Source: Actinomycetales bacterium (GTDB lineage: Bacteria > Actinomycetota > Actinomycetes > Actinomycetales > BWSM-131). From it: DNA of 19,575 nt. The notes under the pieces were generated by a model. It was not told the DNA's origin. It made no database searches and saw only the letters and a program-made list of their open reading frames with translations. The stretch is taken from NCBI GenBank assembly GCA_030149025.1, contig JASBSH010000225.1:1-19575 (forward strand), written 5' to 3'. A program made the translations under genes and the position numbers. Of this stretch, positions 6,529 through 13,333 are shown piece after piece. The first letter of the stretch is position 1, and each line of letters opens with the position of its first letter.

Positions 6529-7638
6529 GTGCTGCCGAAACCGCGACCCGCGGAGCTCGACCCGGACGCGGACTGCGCCGAGGACCTGGCCGGCGTGCTC
6601 GCCTCCCTGCTGGCCGACATGCGGTTCGCCGAGCTCGGTCAGTCCCTTCGCAGCGTCGACGCGCTCCGCGGCCGCGACCGCGGGCGCGTCCTGGCGCTGT
6701 GCGAGGCCGGTCGCCGCCTGCTGGACCTCGACGCGGTGGGTTTCGGCGAAGTGGACGGCGTGAGCGCCGACCTGCGTGACGCCGTCCTCGCCATGCAGTT
6801 CCCGCCGCACGCGGACACGCTCGAACGCGGGTCGCTGACCAGCCTCGCCCCGCTCTTCGGGCTGATGCTGGAGTGCCTGGACGTGCGCTGGCGGCGGGAC
6901 GAGACCTCCTTCGTCACGTTGCTGCTGCACCTGATGGCTGAGTACCTGCCGCTGCTGGCGTGGGAACCGGTGTTGGGGCACGCCGGCGACCCGGTGCGGC
7001 TGCGCCGCTGGGTGACCGGGACCTTGTGGGCGACCGCGGAGTGCCCGGCCCCCCAGCACCGCAAGTCCGCGGCCGAACGGGTGCTGCTCCTGCGCCCCGA
7101 GAGTCCGGACGGCGTCCAGCCCGAGCAGTGGAAGGTCTACCTCGACCGGTGGCACGCCAGGGTCGCCGGGATGCTGCGGCAGTGCGCGCTGCGTCCCGGT
7201 GGCGGGCGCCCCAACCCGGAGTCCGGCGGCTGCGACCGCGCGTGCGGGGTGGTCACCCAGCTGGACGACGACACGCTGGGCGACCTTGCGGCCCGCGTCG
7301 CGCTGGCGGCCGGGTTCGCGGACTCGCCGGTGGTCGCCCTGCGCCATGCGGCACCAGTGGGTCACTTCTTCGGGGTGCCCGAGCGCGACGAGATCGCGCT
7401 GCAGTGGAAGGTCACGATCGAGCGGCTGTGCCGGCCGTGGGCCGCGCCGGGAGACGGGTGTGATCCCGGCAACCCCATCGGGGACGGGCTCGAGGTGGAC
7501 GAGGACGAGGCGCTGCCGGGGCTGGCGGCGTTCCTGTCCGTGGTGGCCGGCCGCCCGATCCGGCCTACGACGCTGTTGTCCCAGCTGCGAGAGGACATCT
7601 CGCAGGTGCTGTCCCCGTTGTTGGCGCCGATCGCCTAG
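6529..7638 (+). CDS. Protein of unknown function (369 aa)
   Basis: I do not recognise this protein. The frame is open from GTG 6529 to TAG 7636-7638 with strong third-position GC bias, so it is very likely real. It looks cytosolic and mostly helical: there is no signal peptide and no convincing membrane helix. Features that can be seen are an acidic, Leu/Ala-rich N-terminal half (ELDPDADCAEDLAGVLASLLADM), an aromatic/hydrophobic middle (LLHLMAEYLPLLAWEPVL, about residues 135-152), a Trp/His patch QWKVYLDRWHARVAGML, a Cys pair CDRACGVV, and a C-terminal acidic run VDEDEAL. GCAGGG about 8 bases upstream may be a weak Shine-Dalgarno. It follows ideR and the tandem repeats, and converges on the PPTase gene. 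Confidence 0.75.
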   Translation: MLPKPRPAELDPDADCAEDLAGVLASLLADMRFAELGQSLRSVDALRGRDRGRVLALCEAGRRLLDLDAVGFGEVDGVSADLRDAVLAMQFPPHADTLERGSLTSLAPLFGLMLECLDVRWRRDETSFVTLLLHLMAEYLPLLAWEPVLGHAGDPVRLRRWVTGTLWATAECPAPQHRKSAAERVLLLRPESPDGVQPEQWKVYLDRWHARVAGMLRQCALRPGGGRPNPESGGCDRACGVVTQLDDDTLGDLAARVALAAGFADSPVVALRHAAPVGHFFGVPERDEIALQWKVTIERLCRPWAAPGDGCDPGNPIGDGLEVDEDEALPGLAAFLSVVAGRPIRPTTLLSQLREDISQVLSPLLAPIA

Positions 7639-7770
7639 CTGACTTCCCAACTGCGCAGCGGCTCCGTACCGAGCTCGACGGCGCCGCTGAGCGAGGCCTC
7701 AGACGTCTGGGTGGCGTCGTGAGCACCGGCTGACGATCCGCCCCAGCTGGGCGCGCACATGTGGTCGACT

Positions 7771-8370
7771 TCACCATCTTCTCGGGGTCGCTGTCGCATC
7801 GGTGGGCCAGTGCCGACACACCTGCTCGGTGTCGTGCTCGCCGAGCGTCGTCAGAGCGGCCGCGTAGCCGTGCAGCGGCGGCGGCAGATCCCGCGTTGCC
7901 GCATCCGCCTCGACCGGAGTCAGCCGCATGGCGGGATGCCGACGTGCCAGTGCAGCCGCCTGCGCCTTGAGCGCGGCCTCCCGTGTCACCCAGTCCCGGA
8001 CGGCTCGAGGGTCGGGCAGGTCGGATACTCGCTGGACATCAACGCCGACCGGCCCGTGCGGGCTGAGTGCGACAACGACGAGCAGGCCCGAGTGCGAGAC
8101 GGAAACCCAGGGTCCGCCAGGTCCGACGATCCGCGGAACCCCGTGAGCTCCGCCGCATTCGGTGCAGGTACGGTCCACCACCACCTGGACCGGCGCTACC
8201 CCGAGGTGGGCGGCAACCGCTACGCGGAGCAGCGCCGCGCCGAGCAAGGAACGGCCACGGTCGGCCGGACCCTCAAGGGACTCCACACGGGCCCGCTCCG
8301 TGGCATCGAGCAGGTCGATAAGGTCCCGGTCCGCCGCGGCAAGGGAGGACCACCACACCTCCACCGGCAC
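7771..8370 (-). CDS. Sfp-type 4'-phosphopantetheinyl transferase
   Basis: 199 residues, at the short end for the Sfp family. It transfers the phosphopantetheine arm of CoA to the serine of carrier domains. Visible signatures are CTECGGAHGVPRI (69-81), VSVSHSGLLVVVALS with SHSG at 92-95, VGVDVQRV with Asp111, and WVTREAALKA with Glu131 and Lys135; these include the usual Mg2+ and CoA ligands. Gln113 replaces the Glu often seen two residues after the Asp. GTG 8370 has a strong AGGAGGT site seven bases upstream (8378-8384). It is divergent from the adenylation-carrier fusion, whose Ser526 is the obvious substrate, and both share one iron box. Confidence 0.88.
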   Translation of the reverse strand: MPVEVWWSSLAAADRDLIDLLDATERARVESLEGPADRGRSLLGAALLRVAVAAHLGVAPVQVVVDRTCTECGGAHGVPRIVGPGGPWVSVSHSGLLVVVALSPHGPVGVDVQRVSDLPDPRAVRDWVTREAALKAQAAALARRHPAMRLTPVEADAATRDLPPPLHGYAAALTTLGEHDTEQVCRHWPTDATATPRRW

Positions 8371-8396
8371 CTGAGTTACCTCCTGCTTGCGGCACG

Positions 8397-8418
8397 AATA
8401 TAGGCAAGGCTAACCTCA
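8397..8418. promoter_or_regulatory. IdeR/DtxR iron box over two divergent -10 elements
   Basis: Bases 8400-8418 (ATAGGCAAGGCTAACCTCA) match the known IdeR/DtxR consensus TTAGGTTAGGCTAACCTAA at 15 of 19 positions, including the full GGCTAACCT half. On the plus strand TAACCT (8411-8416) is a -10 box eight bases before GTG 8425, so the fusion gene is probably leaderless. On the minus strand TATATT (8402-8397) is a -10 box serving the PPTase gene, with its Shine-Dalgarno at 8384-8378. Iron-loaded repressor bound here would block both promoters at once. Confidence 0.85.
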
Positions 8419-8424
8419 CCCCTC

Positions 8425-11130
8425 GTGCCAGTCCGGACTCCCGCTCTTCTTCCGCGCCCTCGCGGCACGCTGCTGCCTGGACCCGCAGCGGCGACGGTGC
8501 TGGAACGCCCCGCGCTCCTCGCCGCATCCGGGGACGCGATCACCTACCACGAGCTGCGGTCACGGGTCGGCGACCTCGCCGCCCGGCTACCGGACCCCGG
8601 CGAGGGCCGACGGCTCGTGCACCTGCCGCTGCGCCCGGACATCGCCGGCGTGACGGCGTACCTGGCCACCATCGAGGCCGGCCACGCGGCGCTGGTGACA
8701 GCTCAGGACGCCCGCATGGGCAGCATCCTCGATCGCTACCGGCCGGACGTCACGGCAACGGGCGACTCAGCGGAGCCGTTCGAGGTGACGACGCCGACGC
8801 CGCGGCACCTTCTGCATCCCGACCTCGCGCTGCTGCTGAGCACCTCGGGCAGCACCGGCTCACCCAAGCTCGTGCGGCTGTCACACAGCAACCTCGTCAG
8901 CAACGCCGCCGCGATCGCCGAAGCCTTGCGGATCACCCCGGCCGATCGGGCGATCACGAGTCTTCCCTTGCACTACTGCTTCGGGCTGTCCGTGCTGCAC
9001 TCGCACCTGACGGCCGGCGCCTCCGTGCTGCTGCACGACGGGTCGGTCCTGGACGAGGCGCTGTGGAGCAAGGTGGACAACCTGGGGGTCACGACGCTGG
9101 CCGTCGTACCGCACATGGTCGAGCTCATGGAGTCCACCGGCGTGCTCGAGCGCGCGCACCCGTCGCTACGCCTGCTGGCCCAGGCCGGGGGACGGATGCC
9201 CCCCGACCGGGTGGCCCGCACCGCGGCCCTGGGCCGCGAGCAGGGCTGGGAGCTGGCCGTCATGTACGGCCAGACCGAGGCCACGGCTCGCATCTGCGTG
9301 CTAGACCCGGCCCTGGTCGCCGACAACCCCGACGCCGTCGGGCGCCCCGTGGCCGGCACCTCCCTCCATTTCGACACCACCGTGCCGGAGGCCGCCGACG
9401 GCACCGGGGAGGTGGTGGTGCGCGGTCCCGGCGTCATGATGGGCTACGCCGAGCACCCCGACGACCTCGCTCTGGGCCCCATGCTGAGCGAGCTGCGCAC
9501 CGGCGATCTCGGCCGGATGGGGCCGGACGGCCTGCTACGGCTGGTCGGGCGCCGATCCGGCTTCGTGAAGGTGATGGGCCTTCGGGTCGACCTCGCGACA
9601 GTCGAAAGCGCCCTCGAATCCGCCGGACTGGGCGTGTGCGTGGGCGGGGACGACACCGGCCTCACCGTGGCGGTAGAGCCGGAGGCGGGCCGCAGCGCCG
9701 CCGAGACCGCCGGGCGGGCCCGGCGCCTCGCCGGCGAGGCCTCCGGTCTCGGCCCGGCGGCGGTGGCCGTCGCCGTCGTCGAGCTGCCCCGGCTGGACAA
9801 CGGCAAGGTCGACCGCCTCGGATGCGCCGCGCTTGTGCGCGGCGGCTCTCCGGAGGCGTGCGGGCAGACCCGCCGGCGCACCGCCGAGTCGGTCGGTGCC
9901 GGCCCCAGCCTCGCCGTCCGCGTGGCCCGCACCGTCGGCGAGGTGCTCGGCATGGACGCCATCGACCTCGACCGCACCTTCGTGCAGCAGGGCGGGGACT
10001 CCCTCAGCCACGTGCAGGCTTCCGTCCGGCTCGAGGGCCTCCTCGGCCCCCTCCCCCGCGGCTGGCACCATCGACCCTTGAGCGAGCTCGTGGAGCTGGG
10101 GCGCTCCCGCCGCGCTGGCTCCCCGCCGTCCGAGGAGCGGGCGCATACGTCAGGGCCGCAGGCGGGCCGGCGGCGCGCATGGCGCACGGTGGAGACGTCG
10201 GTGCTGCTGCGCGCGCTCGCCGTGGTGATCATCGCCGGCTCGCACGCCGACCTGTTCCGCATCCTCGGCGGCGCGCACACCCTGCTCGCGGTGGCCGGCT
10301 TCAACGCCGCCCGCTTCGGCCTGTCGGGGCCCACGCCGGGCCGTCGCTGGCGGGCCACCGCCCGCACGCTCATCGGGGTCGCGGTCCCCACCATGGTGGT
10401 CGCCCTCGTCGGCATGGTGACCCAAGACCGCTACGGATGGGGGAACGTCGTACTCGCCAACTGGATGGTCGGTGACGTCACCTACGGGTTCCGCAACGAG
10501 CTGTGGTTCGTCGACGCCCTCGTCGCGAGCTCATTGGTGCTCACCGCCATCCTCTCGGTGCCGGCGGTGTCGCGGGCCTGGCGCCGCGACCCCTGGCACG
10601 TCGCGGCAGTGGTCGCGGTCGTGGCCCTCGTGCCACGCTTCGCCGTCCTGCACCTCGGGGAGGGCGTGCTGCGCGGGATGATGCCGACGACGTTCTGGCT
10701 CTTCGCGGTCGGCGCGGCCGTGGCACACGCGGACACCCGGCGGCGCCGCCTCCTCACCCTCGCGGTCGCCCTCGTCGGCGGGGCGACGTTCTTCCCCGAC
10801 GACCCGGTGCGGAACGCCACCATCCTCGCGGGCATCACAGCGCTGACGCTCGTGCCGGAGGTGCGCCTCCCCGCCCGGTGGGTGCCCGTGATCGGCGTCC
10901 TCGCGGCAGCCTCGCTGTACGTCTACCTCATCCAGTTCCAGATCCTCGCCAGCGTCCCCACGCCGCTGGGCGGCGCCGCCGCCGCCATCGCCGTGGGCTG
11001 CCTGTTCTGGCGCCTGGCCGACCGCCCGGTACGGCGGCTGCAGGACCTGGTCTCCTTGGCAGGCCGTGACCATCCCGGGCGGCGCCAGTCGCACCAGGCC
11101 GTGGCAGGAGCGGCCAGGGAACGCCGGTGA
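8425..11130 (+). CDS. Adenylation / peptidyl-carrier / acyltransferase-3 membrane fusion protein
   Basis: 901 residues in three parts. Residues about 15-470 are an AMP-forming adenylation domain: LSTSGSTGSPK (138-148), YGQTEAT (281-287), RTGDLG (358-363), GRRSGFVKVMGLRVDL, and the A10-like LDNGKVDR with catalytic Lys461. Residues about 485-555 are a carrier domain with QQGGDSLSHVQ, Ser526 being the phosphopantetheine site. Residues about 590-890 hold around ten hydrophobic helices and start with the acyltransferase-3 motif R-X10-H (Arg596, His607, in LLRALAVVIIAGSHADLF). There is no condensation or thioesterase domain. I infer that it activates one acyl or aminoacyl group, holds it as a thioester and transfers it in or across the membrane, like DltA/DltC/DltB in one chain. 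Substrate and acceptor are unknown. A 5-base gap separates the iron box from the start codon. Confidence 0.85.
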   Translation: MPVRTPALLPRPRGTLLPGPAAATVLERPALLAASGDAITYHELRSRVGDLAARLPDPGEGRRLVHLPLRPDIAGVTAYLATIEAGHAALVTAQDARMGSILDRYRPDVTATGDSAEPFEVTTPTPRHLLHPDLALLLSTSGSTGSPKLVRLSHSNLVSNAAAIAEALRITPADRAITSLPLHYCFGLSVLHSHLTAGASVLLHDGSVLDEALWSKVDNLGVTTLAVVPHMVELMESTGVLERAHPSLRLLAQAGGRMPPDRVARTAALGREQGWELAVMYGQTEATARICVLDPALVADNPDAVGRPVAGTSLHFDTTVPEAADGTGEVVVRGPGVMMGYAEHPDDLALGPMLSELRTGDLGRMGPDGLLRLVGRRSGFVKVMGLRVDLATVESALESAGLGVCVGGDDTGLTVAVEPEAGRSAAETAGRARRLAGEASGLGPAAVAVAVVELPRLDNGKVDRLGCAALVRGGSPEACGQTRRRTAESVGAGPSLAVRVARTVGEVLGMDAIDLDRTFVQQGGDSLSHVQASVRLEGLLGPLPRGWHHRPLSELVELGRSRRAGSPPSEERAHTSGPQAGRRRAWRTVETSVLLRALAVVIIAGSHADLFRILGGAHTLLAVAGFNAARFGLSGPTPGRRWRATARTLIGVAVPTMVVALVGMVTQDRYGWGNVVLANWMVGDVTYGFRNELWFVDALVASSLVLTAILSVPAVSRAWRRDPWHVAAVVAVVALVPRFAVLHLGEGVLRGMMPTTFWLFAVGAAVAHADTRRRRLLTLAVALVGGATFFPDDPVRNATILAGITALTLVPEVRLPARWVPVIGVLAAASLYVYLIQFQILASVPTPLGGAAAAIAVGCLFWRLADRPVRRLQDLVSLAGRDHPGRRQSHQAVAGAARERR

Positions 11131-11174
11131 AGCTGCCCATCGACGCTCGAGCGCGTACTCCTGACTTGGCAGCT
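11131..11174 (+). terminator. Possible terminator hairpin after the fusion gene
   Basis: AGCTGCC (11131-11137) pairs with GGCAGCT (11168-11174), and the loop holds the self-complementary CGCTCGAGCG (11144-11153). It begins directly after the TGA at 11128-11130. No T-run follows, which is common for actinobacterial terminators. The stem is modest, so this is tentative. Confidence 0.35.
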
Positions 11175-11315
11175 GGATTGGCGGGGCGTGCACGGGGCGG
11201 CCAACGTCGCGGTCGGCGTGGGGGAGCACCTCCTCGATGGCGGCTGGGTGACCGCGTGCAGGTAGCGCGCTGCTGCCCGCCACGGTCGCGCGGGGCGGGC
11301 GTCCGTGACCTGGGC

Positions 11316-11345
11316 GTGACATTCGGCAGTTCTGTCGGCTATCGT
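11316..11345 (+). promoter_or_regulatory. Candidate promoter of the riboswitch-NlpC/P60 unit
   Basis: GTGACA (11316-11321) and TATCGT (11340-11345) are separated by 18 bases and resemble a housekeeping-sigma promoter. A start near 11352 would place the c-di-AMP riboswitch about 80 bases into the leader. In the rest of 11175-11431 I see no gene and no other clear signal. Confidence 0.45.
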
Positions 11346-11431
11346 CTCGGTCGCTGGCCGGACCCCAGTCGGTCCAGCCCTTGGGCGGTTCGCCGAACCC
11401 TGCCACCTCCCAAGGTCCGTCCGAGACAACC

Positions 11432-11566
11432 GTTTGGCAGGGGCGGGGGACCCACTTTCGGGCCGGTGAAACCGGTCCTTGGGGTGAAGCCCGGCAGTCC
11501 GCTCCGCGGGCTCCGGGCCGGGTGAACTACCTCCCACCCGAATCCGACAGCTCACCTCGTAGGCGT
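11432..11566 (+). promoter_or_regulatory. c-di-AMP riboswitch (ydaO-yuaA class)
   Basis: The conserved blocks of the ydaO-yuaA family appear in order: GGGGGACCCA (11445-11454), the GCCGGTGAAACCGG hairpin region, GGGGTGAA (11481-11488), GGGTGAACTACCTCCC (around 11520), and the 3' signature CCGACAGCTCACCTCGTAGGCG (pieces at 11545-11566). This RNA is known to sense cyclic di-AMP and in actinobacteria often precedes cell-wall hydrolase genes. Here it ends directly before the Shine-Dalgarno (GGGAGAGG, 11567-11574) of an NlpC/P60 gene. The 5' boundary is approximate. Confidence 0.88.
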
Positions 11567-11583
11567 GGGAGAGGTACTGCGTC

Positions 11584-12375
11584 TTGTCCACACGCGCTAC
11601 CGGACGCCGGCGCGCAGCCGGGCGTCCCAAGACACCCCTGAACGTCATCACCGACGCGATCACCAGCAACGCCGGCACACTCGGTCGCCGCTCCGCCGTG
11701 ATCGCAGCCTCCTCCGGTCTCGTCGTGACCATGGGGCTGCCGGCGGCCAACGCCGCCCCGGTCACGGACGCGGGGGAGAGGGTCGAGCTTCCCGTCCTGC
11801 CCGAGCAGACCGCGCCGGTGCTCGACGACGAGGTCACCGTCCCCGCCAACGCCGCGGTCAGCTTCGCCGGCACCCCCATAACAAAGGCCACCCCGCCGCC
11901 GGCCCCGGTCGCCCAGCCCCGGGTGCAGGCCCGGGCGCAGCAGCGCGCCCCGGAGCGGACCACCCGGCAGCGGGTGTCGCGCTCGAGTGCCCGTGAGGCG
12001 CCGAGCTCGACCACCGCCGAGTCGGCCCGGACGAGTGCGACCGGCGCCGAGATCCTGGCGATCGCCGCCCGCTACGTCGGCGTCCAGTACCGGTGGGGCG
12101 GCACCACCCCGGCCGGCTTCGACTGCTCCGGCTACATCCAGTACGTGTACAAGCAGGTCGGCATCTCCCTGCCGCGTACATCGAGCGCGCAGGCGCAGGC
12201 CGGCCGCCGGGTCTCGCGTTCCGAGGCGCGTCCCGGTGACCTGGTGTGGACCGAAGGGCACATCGGGATCTACGCCGGCGGCAACATGATGTACGACTCC
12301 CCACGCACCGGTAAGCCGGTGGCGAAGCGCGCCATCTGGTACATCCCGAACTTCACGCGCCCGGCCGGCATGTGA
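11584..12375 (+). CDS. Secreted NlpC/P60 peptidoglycan endopeptidase
   Basis: 263 residues from TTG 11584, which has GGGAGAGG nine bases upstream; the start matches the riboswitch end. Arg-rich residues 1-37 are followed by the hydrophobic segment SAVIAASSGLVVTMGLPAANA, a signal peptide with likely cleavage near ANA-AP (about 57). Residues 60-150 form a Pro/Ala/Arg/Ser-rich linker. The C-terminal domain (about 153-263) is NlpC/P60, with catalytic Cys181 in FDCSGYIQYVYKQ and His226 in TEGHIGIYAGG, plus the RWGGTTP motif. Such enzymes cut D-Glu-meso-DAP bonds in peptidoglycan stem peptides during growth or division. No wall-anchor domain is seen. c-di-AMP probably controls its expression through the leader RNA. 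Confidence 0.9.
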   Translation: MSTRATGRRRAAGRPKTPLNVITDAITSNAGTLGRRSAVIAASSGLVVTMGLPAANAAPVTDAGERVELPVLPEQTAPVLDDEVTVPANAAVSFAGTPITKATPPPAPVAQPRVQARAQQRAPERTTRQRVSRSSAREAPSSTTAESARTSATGAEILAIAARYVGVQYRWGGTTPAGFDCSGYIQYVYKQVGISLPRTSSAQAQAGRRVSRSEARPGDLVWTEGHIGIYAGGNMMYDSPRTGKPVAKRAIWYIPNFTRPAGM

Positions 12376-12412
12376 CCCGGCTGACGACCCGCAGCAGCTG
12401 AACAAGCGACAC

Positions 12413-12449
12413 GAGAACCCGGGCCGGGGATTCCCGGACCCGGGTTCTC
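12413..12449 (+). terminator. Strong GC hairpin terminator
   Basis: GAGAACCCGGG (12413-12423) pairs perfectly with CCCGGGTTCTC (12439-12449). The intervening bases add CCGGG/CCCGG around the loop GATT, for about 16 base pairs interrupted by a single bulged A. It lies 38 bases after the NlpC/P60 stop. The lack of a T-run is normal for high-GC actinobacteria. Confidence 0.85.
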
Positions 12450-12461
12450 GGGGTCTATCGG

Positions 12462-12696
12462 TACTCTGTGCAGGTGCTCACGCCGCCAGGGGAGGTCCTG
12501 GTCGCTGCCCCACCCACGAGCAGCGGCCAGCAACATCTCTGTCCCCTGCGGCAGCTGTACGGCGTCACCCGGCTACCGGGTGGCGCCGTTCGCCTTTCCA
12601 GGGACCCTCACAGGTGGATGACCACTCGTCGCCACGGTCGAGGTCTCGCCGTCCTCCGCCCAGAAAGCCGTCTGGGCCCGAGCAACGGGGTCGTCC
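12462..12696 (+). promoter_or_regulatory. Leader region of the HNH gene with two hairpins
   Basis: A TACTCT -10-like box (12462-12467) follows the terminator. If it is used, the transcript has an untranslated leader of about 220 bases. The leader contains a tight hairpin at 12561-12587 (12-bp arms with one mismatch, loop CTA) and a second at 12659-12676 (CCCAGA/TCTGGG) that ends 20 bases before the ATG. I see no convincing coding sequence here. Attenuation or translation control is possible, but the RNA matches no class I know. Confidence 0.35.
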
Positions 12697-13191
12697 ATGC
12701 GCACCTTGGTGCTGAACGCCGGTTACGAACCGCTCGCCGTGGTCTCCTTCCGTCGGGCGTTGGTGTTGGTCCTGGCCGGTAAGGCCACACTGCTGGTCGA
12801 GGACGACCCTCCCGTCGTCTCCGGGTCGATGACCGTCCCACGACCGGCGGTCATCCTGCTGCGCCGCTACGTCCGCGTCCCGCATGGGCGCGCCGTCCCC
12901 GTCTCGCGCCGTGGCGTGCTTCGGCGGGACGGCCACAGATGCGCCTACTGCCGGCGAAGCGCCACGACCGTCGACCACGTGGTGCCGCGCTCACGCGGCG
13001 GCCGTGACTCCTGGGACAACCTCGTCGCCTGCTGCGTCCGCTGCAACAACGTCAAGGGTGACCGGACACCCGAGGAGATGGGCTGGCTGCTCAAGGTGCT
13101 CCCCGTCGCCCCGAGCGGGGCGGCCTGGCTCGTCGGCGGCGCGGAGCAACGACATCCGCTGTGGGCCACCTACCTGCCCGAGGCCGCCTAG
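12697..13191 (+). CDS. HNH endonuclease family protein
   Basis: 164 residues. The N-terminal half MRTLVLNAGYEPLAVVSFRRALVLVLAGKA is characteristic of a widespread actinobacterial HNH protein family. The HNH domain spans about 71-125: VLRRDGHRCAYC with Cys82/Cys85, TTVDHVVPRSRGG with Asp93/His94, NLVACCVRCNNVKG with Cys113/Cys116 and Asn118. The two Cys pairs form the structural zinc site, and the His is the general base for phosphodiester cleavage. The cellular role of this solitary family is not established. The ATG has no strong Shine-Dalgarno. A hairpin follows directly after the stop. Confidence 0.88.
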   Translation: MRTLVLNAGYEPLAVVSFRRALVLVLAGKATLLVEDDPPVVSGSMTVPRPAVILLRRYVRVPHGRAVPVSRRGVLRRDGHRCAYCRRSATTVDHVVPRSRGGRDSWDNLVACCVRCNNVKGDRTPEEMGWLLKVLPVAPSGAAWLVGGAEQRHPLWATYLPEAA

Positions 13192-13213
13192 TGTCACGGC
13201 AGCCAGCGTGACA
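13192..13213 (+). terminator. Hairpin after the HNH gene
   Basis: TGTCACG (13192-13198) and CGTGACA (13207-13213) are perfectly complementary around an 8-base loop and begin directly after the TAG stop. It probably ends or stabilises the HNH transcript. Confidence 0.5.
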
Positions 13214-13333
13214 GCGAGCGCCGTGCGGACGACGGACTCGCCCCCCCCGCGACGGGCCCGAATAGGCGGCCCGCCACCGTACCGAGGTCCCGGCCGTGAG
13301 CGGACCCGTTGACACCTTGACGAAAAGCCCGTC

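Noticed and set aside
5623..7650. Long minus-strand ORF (675 codons) antisense to ideR and the 369-aa gene
   Set aside because: Composition is that of a GC-rich shadow frame (runs of Arg, Gln, Gly, His, Pro), with no domain seen. An antiparallel gene opposite the Streptomyces DmdR1 gene has been described, so it is not impossible, but nothing here supports coding.
7639..7770. Gap between the 369-aa gene and the PPTase gene
   Set aside because: Searched for a small gene, tRNA or clear terminator; nothing supportable was found.
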